From positions 1 through 64,000 of the forward strand of contig JAIXMR010000027.1 in assembly GCA_025677835.1 (NCBI GenBank): a DNA stretch of 64,000 nt, read 5' to 3'. This document shows, piece by piece, positions 56,080-64,000 of this stretch (the stretch's first letter is position 1; each line of letters opens with the position of its first letter). Source of the stretch: Sporodiniella umbellata. Taxonomy: Eukaryota > Mucoromycota > Mucoromycetes > Mucorales > Rhizopodaceae. The position numbers and the translations under genes were made by a program. The notes beneath the pieces are model-generated. The model was given only the letters and a program-made list of their open reading frames with translations. It had not been told where the DNA came from and did not search any database.

Positions 56080-57106
56080 TCTGTCAGCCATCTTATACCA
56101 TTCACACCCAAGCATCCTCTTTCCACCCAAAGCGATAGATATCTATCTATCTATCTATCTATCTATCCATTATAAATAAAAGCATCATTGACTTGAAAAC
56201 ATCCCTACTTCTTTACTCCAATGGGTTTTTATTGGGGGAGGAAGCGATCTACACACTTGAAAGGAGTTTGCTTAGGAGTCCTCCTTACAGCCAGCCATTC
56301 CTCCTAAAAGATCACGATACCACATCGTTCATTTTGTGAGGTGTGTTTGAAAGAAACATGAATCATGCGATAGACAAAGCCAACCGATCGTCTGCTTCTC
56401 TAAACATTCTCGCCGTTGCTTACGAGAGATCCTGTTGGCCAATCAAAAAACAAAAAACAAAAAAAAACAAAAAAAAAAAACAAAAATGTGTGCCTGTGGA
56501 TTATCCACAAGGTAGGGTTCTCCGATGTACGGTTCTCAAGACTATCCCCAAGCTAAGATTGGTTTTCAAAAGGATTGCATGATTTTAAGAGCTGTCTGGT
56601 ATTGTCACTTGCAATTACTTTTTAAGAAATTGTTTCTGTTGAAATAATTAAAAGATCAAAACAGATACGCCCATTCATTTGCCACCTAGTTATTTTTATC
56701 GGTAACTAGCCTGATGAATGATAGAGATAAACGCCTGTTTGGATCTGTTCTATTTAAAGAGCCGTTGATTGACGTGATGTTGACTCTATGCTTAGTAAGG
56801 GGTATAGAGAGATGGTTTGTCCTCTGCCTATTGGTTCTTCTGCTGCCATTGACACTCAGCCTATTCTATTCTCTCTTGTGCATAATTTGAGTGTGTGACC
56901 TGACTATCCAACATGACTTGTCACGTTCCATGATGAAGGGGAAAATATACACACACAAAGAGAGAGAAAGAGAGAAATGCCTTATAAACTGAAAATAGAT
57001 GCCCTTTTTCTTTTTTTTTTTTTTTTTTTCTTTTCTATACCACTTTTTATTTTTTCAACCCATACACGCTTTTCTTAATTTACTGTCTACTTGATTTTTT
57101 TTCATC
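56080..57106. other. Intergenic region with (ATCT)n repeat
   Basis: About 1 kb downstream of beta-tubulin, with an (ATCT)n microsatellite at about 56139-56167 in the likely 3' UTR. An ORF at 56343-56582 reads through poly-A and is not called. A T run at about 57011-57029 precedes the next gene. Confidence 0.5.
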
Positions 57107-57421
57107 ATGTTCTCTACTTGGTTATCTTCTTGGTACAAACATCCCCAATTTCAAGAACCTTTCAACGACCATTACGAGGTAGCAGAAGACGATGGGGACT
57201 GGATTAAAGTAAAGACAACACAAGAAGAGAAGCGGGCTGTGACCCCTGAGCCCCCTCTCGCGATTGAGCAGGACTCAAGAGTACCCATTGCAGAAAAGAA
57301 AATATCCAGGCAAGAGCGTCGTGCATTGTTACGATTAGAAACAAAAGAAAAAAAGAAATTGGCTCGTCATTCACCTATGAACTGTCTCTTGCCTTCTGGA
57401 CCTTTATCTCTTGATCGTTAA
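57107..57421 (+). CDS. Small hypothetical protein
   Basis: Single-exon ORF of 104 residues starting MFSTWLSSWYKHPQF after a T-rich leader of the type that precedes other genes here. It has an acidic centre (HYEVAEDDGDWIKVK) and a basic, probably helical C-terminal part (SRQERRALLRLETKEKKK). Trp-rich start and mixed charge; no signal peptide or membrane helix. No family is recognised. The gene is plausible from its ATG context, composition and position, but it has no homology support from me. Confidence 0.5.
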   Translation: MFSTWLSSWYKHPQFQEPFNDHYEVAEDDGDWIKVKTTQEEKRAVTPEPPLAIEQDSRVPIAEKKISRQERRALLRLETKEKKKLARHSPMNCLLPSGPLSLDR

Positions 57422-57822
57422 ACCCCCCCCCCTTTAAAAAAAAAAGAAAAAAAAAGAAAAAAGACAAAAAAAAAACTAAAAAAAAGAAACATATACAGAG
57501 AGAGAGAAAAAGATGAACAAGATACTTTTGATCGTTTTATTTTATTCATTTATTTCTTGTGTGAAGGAAGACGTTGTTTTTATCTCTTATTATCGACTCC
57601 ACCAATCACCTTTGGTTGTGAGCGCATATCAGCCAAGCTGGTATGGATTGGTTGGGATAGCAACGTGGTTTCCAAAGCGTGTGTTGGGTCAGGATTCCGT
57701 CATGGTGAGCTTTCAAGTCTTGACATCATCCCAGTGGCTGCCTAAATTTAGGTGGTCTTTTTCACTGACCATCGTTTGGCATCCTCTCTTGAGAGAGTTT
57801 CTTTCGCTTTTTTAAAATGGAT

Positions 57823-57893
<71 letters not shown>

Positions 57894-57918
57894 CAATTTT
57901 TTCTTCTTGGTAGAGAAC
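57422..57918. other. Intergenic region with paired long T runs
   Basis: About 500 bp. Two T runs (about 57826-57856 and 57867-57892) lie just upstream of the next ATG. A 100-codon hydrophobic ORF (57513-57815) is present on the plus strand without domain support. Confidence 0.45.
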
Positions 57919-58797
57919 ATGTCGATCTTTAAGATTATTCAACATTGGAAAAACCTAACAGTGAACAAAAGAATGTCCCCTTTAAGAAAATGGGAGATTC
58001 GACAGTTGGTCAAACGCGATGGGGATGGATTAGCAGCCAAGGTAGCGCAAAGTCCATATGGTAAGAAGCTGGTAAAGAAAGGCCTGTAGTGACGTCTCTT
58101 TTTTAAAAAAAAAAACCAGCGCGGATGCTGGCTTCACCTCTCAGGTTATGCGGTTATCATAACAAGATCTTCCCTTCAAGTAGAAAGAGAAAAAAGTGAG
58201 AGAGAGAGAGAAAAGGATTGATTGATTCTGATAGAATTACTTTTACGATTTGGCACGGGCTGGCACCCAGAGACACAATCGGTATGGGCTTTTCCTACCG
58301 TGGGTGGCAAACAGGAGGGGCGAGGGTATTATATTAACCTTCGAAAGAAAGTGATGGAGGTTTTAAAGACAGGCGATATTCGAAAAGTATTTTATGGCAC
58401 GGCTCATTACCGAGTGGACATGACTGACCATGTACAGAGGCTGTTGGCTGACGAGAGTTTCAAGCGGTTCAGTTCTTTTTCGCTGAATTCTTTCTGTCGG
58501 CTGGAAGCGTTGGGGGAGAACGTTTGGCAGTGCCCGGACGCCGACCTGGATTTCCAATGCGTTCTCGTGTTGGATCCCGATCAAAGCCTCTGTCAATTGG
58601 AAGGTGTCATCCACACCGGAAACCGTGTTCAGTACAGCGTGCCGTGTTACAACGTAGCACAGTTATGGACCCAAGCCCAACTCGAGCCGATCCTCACCCA
58701 GCTCGGTCCAACCCAAGTGGCGTTGGGTGTCTCCAAATCGTTAAAGACCGTGGATCTGGCCATCGACCTTTGGCGTTGTAGGAAATTCGCCTCTTGA
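57919..58797 (+). CDS. Hypothetical two-exon protein
   Basis: Exons 57919-58060 and 58235-58797 join in phase at a GTAAGA donor, giving 234 residues. The N-terminus (MSIFKIIQHWKNLTVNKRMS) is basic and hydrophobic, as in mitochondrial proteins, and continues RKWEIRQLVKRDGDGLAAKV. The second exon has a patterned alpha/beta look (GTAHYRVDMTDHVQRLL, VLVLDPDQSLCQLEGVIHTG) and is GC-richer than the surroundings. No family is recognised. Splice phase and codon character both support a real gene. Mitochondrial location is inference only. Confidence 0.65.
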
Positions 58798-58935
58798 CAA
58801 GGGAAGGGTGACGTCCCTTGAAATAAAGCCCTCCATCTTGACGCCCAAGCCAAACGTTCCTGCTTACAATGAATTTCAACTCTGACTGCACGTTGGATGC
58901 ACACACCCTTTAAAAAGGTTCAGCGCCAGTCTATT

Positions 58936-58939
<4 letters not shown>

Positions 58940-58971
<32 letters not shown>
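58940..58971. repeat. (GA)n microsatellite
   Basis: About 16 AG units between the hypothetical gene at 57919-58797 and the membrane protein gene at 59241. Confidence 0.85.
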
Positions 58972-58975
<4 letters not shown>

Positions 58976-59187
58976 ATTTCTTGAAAAACCTTGACGCGTT
59001 TTTTGATCAAGAGTGTGTCGTCAAAAGACCTGGGGATGAAAGGAAACCCCAGGGTGGGCAGCGTTTGGGTAAGTCCTCTTTCACGTGTCAACGAGAGATG
59101 AAACAAAAAGGAAAATGTTTTTATCTCTCCGCGTGATTTTTAGAGAGGGATTATTTATTCTATCAGGCTTTCGGGTGATGGTGGTTT

Positions 59188-59219
<32 letters not shown>

Positions 59220-59240
59220 CTTTTTTTCTCAACCTTTATT

Positions 59241-59798
59241 ATGCCTTTCTTTGAAGTGTACCAACAAAAGCACACCACAGGCGCTCGTCGATCGCATCGC
59301 CAGACTTGGTCTTTTGAATCTCTGGTGTCAAGGCTATTGGATGTGATGCTGTTTACATCGGCGATTATCATCACAGCCTATAGCTATCTTACCGGCACAC
59401 TGCCCAGCACACGGCCCATCGAAGGCGCACCGTTGTCCTTATCGTCACCACCACCACCACCCTTACACAAAAACAAGATCATTTACAGAATAGAGGAAAA
59501 AGACCTGCAGAAACTCAAAAGAACACAGGCCTGGGCTCAGGAACAGATAGCCACCCCCTTGGCTTGCAATAACCGAAAAAAAAGACATTCATCTGCTTCT
59601 TTATTCATCCAACCTAAAGTAAGACTTCATATTCTGGCTTTGCTTAACCCGTATTAGATTCAAACCCCACGAGACAAAAAGAGAACGCGATCCCTCTCTT
59701 GCCTGAGTGGCTCAAATCAAGAAGAAGTGATCTCCAGAATGGAAGAAAGGTTGCAGTCTCTTATCCAACAAGGCCAAGAAGCGCTCTTAAGCCCTTAG
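59241..59798 (+). CDS. Hypothetical single-pass membrane protein
   Basis: Exons 59241-59618 and 59658-59798 (donor GTAAGA, acceptor ATTAG, 39-nt intron) give 172 residues. It begins MPFFEVYQQKHTTGARRSHR, then one hydrophobic helix (LLDVMLFTSAIIITAYSYL, about residues 33-51), a Pro-rich linker (SSPPPPPLHKNK), a short charged helix (EEKDLQKLKRTQAWAQEQ) and a C-terminal coiled-coil-like segment (EVISRMEERLQSLIQQGQE). It looks like a small organelle-membrane organiser, possibly peroxisomal or mitochondrial, by inference only; Pex14-like order (helix, then coiled coil) is a loose analogy. A T run of about 30 lies just upstream. Confidence 0.6.
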
Positions 59799-60197
59799 GG
59801 ATCCCTCATCATTCATTCTCATCCTAATAAACGCATGCTTGTCGCGAAACAAACCCTTCTTTTTTTTTTTTGGGGCCTTTTTAAACCTAAAGAACGCTTT
59901 GGAAAAAGGAACCTTGAGAATGGATGATATCATTCAGGCGTGTTTTATAAATAAGGAAACACACCGTAAACAAAACCATTGAAAGCCGCCTCCCTTGATT
60001 GTCAAAAGACCGTCCATGCTGATCACGTTGGATGACACTTTATCATGACACACAGTGAAACTCATCCGGACGCCCGTTGTGACTGCCACCCGGTTGTGAC
60101 GGCTGTCTATCGCTGGGTTAGTTATGTGTGTATGTCTGTGTCTGTGTGTTGGTGTCTATTTTTTTTTTTTTTTTTTTTTTTCTATTTTTTTTCCCTG
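59799..60197. other. Intergenic region upstream of the HIBYL-CoA hydrolase gene
   Basis: About 400 bp containing the promoter of the hydrolase gene, with a T run at about 60159-60181 directly before its ATG. No other feature is seen. Confidence 0.4.
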
Positions 60198-60377
60198 ATG
60201 ATTTCTTTTCAAAACAAAAGGGCTTTGACCCTTTTCACTACCGCCAGCCAACGCTTGAATCAAACCAAAAACTTTTTTAATACGAGAAAAGTAAACAGAA
60301 AACGAGTCTGGCTTTCTCTAAACTCTTTCTTCTTTAGATGTCTACCGCCAGTTTAGAAGTAAAGACCGGTTTTTATT

Positions 60378-60411
<34 letters not shown>

Positions 60412-60591
60412 GTATTATTATTAGTATTATTATTAGTATTATTAAACACACGCGATACGATCAATGACACTCTCCTAGTCAGAAGTACTTGTCAACAGCC
60501 ACCTGTCTGTACGTGAAATCATCTTGAACAGACCCAAGAAGTTTAACGCCCTGAACCTCGCCATGGTGCGTCATATCTCACCTCAATTACA

Positions 60592-60623
<32 letters not shown>

Positions 60624-61954
60624 CGAAATAAAAAGTATCCACCAACGCCCTCTTTCCAGTCGTGGGAAAAATCAGAGTTGGCCAAGATTGTTCTATTGAA
60701 ACATTCAGGCGGAAAGGGATTTTGTGCGGGGGGAGATGTGAAAAGTAAGTCTGAGAAAGAATAAATATACTTGTGGGGAGAGATAGTGATGGGTGTGTAT
60801 GAAGCGGTGGTAGATTTAGCCGAAAAAGAGGTGGGCGATGCCGCCAAGTTTTTTGAAGAAGAATATCAAATGGATCATTTTATTGCCACGATGGAAACCC
60901 CTTACGTTTCTATAATGAACGGCATTACAAGTAAGCATGTCTAGAGACGTACTGGTTTGACTCATTTCTATCGATAGTGGGTGGTGGCGTCGGTCTCTCG
61001 GTGCATGCCCCTTTCCGTATTGCCACTGAAAATACCTTGTTTGCTATGCCAGAGACCGCCATTGGCTTTCTTCCGGACGTGGGCGGCTCTTTCTTCTTGT
61101 CCCGTTTGGACGGTCAGTTGGGTGTTTACCTTGGTTTGACAGGCAAACGACTCAAGGCGGCCGATACGCTCTATGCAGGCATCGCGACCCACTTTGTACC
61201 CGCCTCGCGTCTGCCTGAACTCGAAGCGCGTCTGGCCGAACTCGATACGCCAACGCATGCGGTCATCAACCGTGCCATCGAAGAATTCTCTGCTTCGATG
61301 GCTGACGTACCGGCTTATTCTCTGGCTGGGTCGGTACGGGAAGCAATCGACCGTTGCTTCAAGTACGACACGGTAGAAGCCATCCTTCAGGCTTTGGAAA
61401 AAGAAGAGCCAACCGAATGGACCCAAGAAACCCTCAAAGCCTTGAAATCCATGTCCCCTACCTCGCTCAAGGTCAGTCTGTTGCAAATCCGTAGTGGTAA
61501 AGCCTTAAGTCTTGCCCAATGCTTCAAAATGGAATATCATCTCGTTCAGAAATTCCTGAAAGATCATGACTTTAAGGAAGGTGTCTACGCTACCTTGGTT
61601 CGCCGAGCAAGTGCCCATTGGGAACCCAGCGAGCTCAGCCAGGTGGCAGATATCAAGTCTTCTTACTTTGATTCCTCTTCCCCTCTTCGTCTGGCCTTCT
61701 TGAACGAACGTGACTATAAACATTACCCACATCGTCACTTTATGCTCCCTTCAGAACTCGATATCAAACGCGTCGTCACCGGTGAGGCCTCGGAGGTAGG
61801 CAGCTATGCCTTGAACCGTCAACAGATCATCGATCACTTTGTTCGTGATCGTGAAGGAAAACAAGGCGTGAAGGAAAAGGTGGATGAAGTGCTGAACCGA
61901 AAGACAATTGAAAACAAAAAGGATGCTGAAAAGAGCTTGAAATGGGTTTATTAA
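60198..61954 (+). CDS. 3-hydroxyisobutyryl-CoA hydrolase, mitochondrial
   Basis: Crotonase-fold enzyme of valine catabolism that releases 3-hydroxyisobutyrate from its CoA ester. Exons 60198-60290, 60479-60592, 60660-60744, 60805-60930, 60978-61954; 464 residues. Exon 1 encodes a presequence-like MISFQNKRALTLFTTASQRL, placing it in mitochondria. Hallmarks: REIILNRPKKFNALNL, oxyanion-hole GGKGFCAGGDVK and MGGGVGLSVHAPFRIATENT, catalytic Glu in FAMPETAIGFLPDVGGS. The long C-terminal extension (ALEKEEPTEW, SPTSLKVSLLQIRSG) is specific to HIBYL-CoA hydrolases and absent from plain enoyl-CoA hydratases. Intron 1 contains a compound ATT repeat. An alternative name in yeast is Ehd3. Confidence 0.94.
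60376..60443. repeat. Compound (ATT)n/(AGTATTATT)n microsatellite
   Basis: Tandem ATT units with regularly spaced AGT interruptions, inside intron 1 of the HIBYL-CoA hydrolase gene. Confidence 0.9.
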
Positions 61955-62061
61955 ATCAAATCAATCTCTTTGTCACTTTTTTTTTTTGAAAATAAGTTCA
62001 CTTCCTTGTAAAATGATCAAAGAAGCCTTTTATCAAGTTGGGTAACTTTAGAGTGTGTCTC

Positions 62062-63084
62062 CTATTCATTATTCATCATCTCTCCCACCATCGCCATCAT
62101 CTCTTTGTTTTCGTATCCCAACAGTTTCCCTGCTCCAAGAAGAGCACTCAAGCTTTTCATAAATAACTGTCGGCCTGCGTCTTGAGAGTATTTGATGTGA
62201 GGAGTACGTGCGCCTGACTCTGGGTATGCGCCTGGGAATTTTTCGTGGCTTCCAGGGGGAATCGAGCTCTTGAGCATCTGTGTCAGTTCAGATAACGCTG
62301 CCGTATGCACATCCATCAGATTGGGCACGCTGGGAACAGTGAAGAGCGGGTTATAGGATTGGTCATATTCTTCTTCAATCTCTTGTTGGGTTATCTCTTG
62401 ACTCCATTTGGAGTAATACGTGTCTTCCTCAGGCGCCTGGGTGACTTTTTCTTCTTCTTCTTCCTCATCCGAAGACCATTTTCCCCAATACCCATGATCA
62501 GTCGATCCATTTTCCTTGATGGCATTCATAGCCCGCATGATCAATCACTTGCTAATCTCTTGTTCTCTTACCTCATTCTCTCCGTTCGAAAACACGCGTT
62601 TGGGCCGAGTGACCTTGCTAAGAAAAACACGCTCGGCTTCTTCTAAAGACCTGGACCAGTTCTCAAAGACGTCCAGCCATTCTTCGTCTGACATCTCTTT
62701 GATGTTGTGATACTTTACGTCCGACATATCACTACTGCCCTCGCCCAACAATAGAATCACAATATAATGCCATGCTTCTTCTTCCGCAAACTCAATCACG
62801 GCATGTAAAGTGGTGGCATCCAGACGTTTGTAGTAGACTGTGTTTTGGTAAACGTCTTCTGTCAGTCCATCGGGATCGCTCGCTAGCCGCTCCAGTACTT
62901 TACAAGAACGATCCTTTTGCCACTGATACCAATCCTCACTGCCCAGAAACTGAGCTCGTTGTCGTAACGCTTGGGATGATATTGGCAACAACTCTTGATA
63001 CTGACCCCTCATAATCTTTTCTATCGCTGAAAACGCAACGGATCTCACAATGTTTTCATTCGCAAACTCATCAATCGCTTCCAT
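62062..63084 (-). CDS. Hypothetical protein with YWGKW motif
   Basis: Exons 62572-63084 and 62062-62514 (GTAAGA donor, ATCAAG acceptor, phase 0) give 321 residues starting MEAIDEFANENIVRSVAFSA. The first half is helical and acidic. The junction leads into DHGYWGKWSSDEEEEEE and then YYSKWSQEIT, i.e. two aromatic-Gly/Ser-Lys-Trp repeats in an acidic context. The C-terminus is helical (LFMKSLSALLGAGKLLGYEN). The pattern of short YWGxW-type repeats in acidic linkers recurs in uncharacterised fungal proteins, but I cannot name the family. It is convergent with the hydrolase gene (107 bp between them). Confidence 0.7.
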
Positions 63085-63322
63085 AATCCAATACAATCTT
63101 TTTAAAAAAAGCAAAAAAAAAAAAAAAGCAAAAAAAAATAGCAAAAAAAAAAAAAAAAAACAGCTCATCCTATACCCTTTTCATGTGTCAATCCATCTTC
63201 GGAGATTAAGAAGCTTAAAAAACTGACAAATCATCTGTCAAAAAAAAGAAGGTGTCTCTATGTGTTTATTATACTGAATTAAAAAAATGTGAGGGGATGT
63301 GTGTTTGTATAGGTTGAGAGCT

Positions 63323-64000
63323 TTAGATCTTTCCCATCAGTAATTCTCGACCCATGGCTTTGGCAGAAATAACAACGGTTTCGTAAAGAGAGTAGAAATC
63401 AAGGGTGGAAAAGAAAGTGTCAGCAAATCCGAAAGGAAGCATGGCAGGAATCCATCCACGAGCGTATTCCAAAGCCCAGGCGCGTTCATGAATCTTGTAT
63501 TGTTGAATCTCACCTCTGGCCAATAAATGCATCTCTCCAGGCTTGTATAGAATACGATCCAAAGAACCAGCCGTATGAGCCCATTGTTCTCCTTCGAGAA
63601 TGATAAAGTAGTCATCAGCCAAGAAACGGCCCGTGTGACCTTCCGTACCCAAAGGTGTGCCGAAAAAGATGATATATTCAGTAATGGAGGCATGCATCAC
63701 CCACATGGAACCCATGGCACCGCCAGCATTGTTGAAAACCCAACGTTCTTCGAGATTGATATGACCAGGATAACGCTTTTCGAGATCAGTGGCAATACTG
63801 ACCATCATGCCATGTGTGTCATTCTTGCCTTCAAATTGCTTGATGTTGGCTTGAGCTACTTCTTGAAGCACATGTTGATCAAAGATGTACCAGCGATGTT
63901 TGATTTGGTCCAGACCAAGGAAAATAGCAAATAGCAACACACCGAAAGCTATGCACTTTGACCAACAAGAAGACTTTTTTTGTTCCTGAGCTTTCACCAT
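63323..64000 (-). CDS. ERG2: C-8 sterol isomerase
   Basis: ER enzyme moving the sterol double bond from C8 to C7 (fecosterol to episterol) in ergosterol synthesis; the target of morpholine fungicides and homologous to the mammalian sigma-1 receptor. Complete 225-residue intronless ORF whose ATG is the last three bases of the window (minus strand). One N-terminal membrane helix (CIAFGVLLFAIFLGLDQI), then RWYIFDQHVLQEVAQ, EERWVFNNAGGAMGSMWVMH, TEYIIFFGTPLGTEGHTGRF and ADDYFIILEGEQWAH (the ligand-pocket acidic region), and the C-terminal hydrophobic WIPAMLPFGFADTFFSTLDF. Length equals yeast Erg2 (222). The promoter is outside the window. Confidence 0.97.
   Translation of the reverse strand: MVKAQEQKKSSCWSKCIAFGVLLFAIFLGLDQIKHRWYIFDQHVLQEVAQANIKQFEGKNDTHGMMVSIATDLEKRYPGHINLEERWVFNNAGGAMGSMWVMHASITEYIIFFGTPLGTEGHTGRFLADDYFIILEGEQWAHTAGSLDRILYKPGEMHLLARGEIQQYKIHERAWALEYARGWIPAMLPFGFADTFFSTLDFYSLYETVVISAKAMGRELLMGKI

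Noticed and set aside
55531..56130. 199-codon antisense ORF under beta-tubulin
   Set aside because: Shadow of tubulin codons on the opposite strand.
57513..57815. 100-codon hydrophobic ORF
   Set aside because: No splice partner or family; hydrophobicity follows from T-rich composition. It might be a real small membrane protein but cannot be supported.

Overview
This window is nuclear DNA from an early-diverging filamentous fungus, most likely a Mucoromycota/Mucorales species. The genome is AT-rich and densely packed with intron-rich genes. Introns are short (about 45-250 bp) and nearly all GT-AG. Long A/T homopolymers occur in most introns and intergenic gaps. The best protein matches are fungal: kexin, Erg2, Rck2/Srk1 kinase, Cbf5 and a mucoralean-style DDE_3 transposase relic. 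The exon models below were built by hand from splice signals and reading-frame phase, without transcripts.

Layout. 1-6 kb: an unknown gene cut by the left edge (-), a small secreted Cys-rich protein (-), a basic orphan protein (-) and long gene-free stretches. 6-18 kb: ING-family PHD protein (+), mitochondrial DnaJ Mdj1 (-), kexin (-), ZNF706/SERF-like mini protein (+), Rck2-like kinase (+), V-ATPase proteolipid c (+), AAAP amino-acid transporter (-). 19-26 kb: orphan (-), adenosine kinase (+), copper P-type ATPase Ccc2 (-, intronless). 26.7-28.6 kb: a TIR-bounded transposable element with a dead DDE transposase and an antisense multi-exon passenger gene. 28.8-36 kb: beta'-COP (-) and Cbf5/dyskerin (+). 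36.8-47 kb: NBR1-type autophagy receptor (+), SET-domain protein (-), PX-PB1 scaffold (+), fungal_trans regulator without a zinc cluster (-). 49-56 kb: Pms1 MutL (+), geranylgeranyltransferase-I beta (-), a tiny gene (+), beta-tubulin (+). 57-64 kb: three orphan genes (+), 3-hydroxyisobutyryl-CoA hydrolase (+), a conserved-looking orphan (-), C-8 sterol isomerase Erg2 (-).

Most genes are housekeeping and do not form a pathway cluster. Some functional links exist: kexin, Ccc2, V-ATPase c and beta'-COP all serve the Golgi/endosomal system, and Mdj1 and the HIBYL-CoA hydrolase are mitochondrial. Convergent pairs are very tight; the Pms1 and GGTase-beta stop codons lie 2 bp apart.

Most interesting items: (1) the TIR element whose passenger gene starts 11 bp inside the right TIR; (2) a beta-tubulin carrying Tyr167, Ala198 and Tyr200, all three classical benzimidazole-resistance states; (3) two GC-AG introns with the same GCAAGT donor; (4) an NBR1 receptor with PB1-like, ZZ x3, FW, candidate AIM and UBA-like parts; (5) a PX-PB1 protein lacking SH3 domains.
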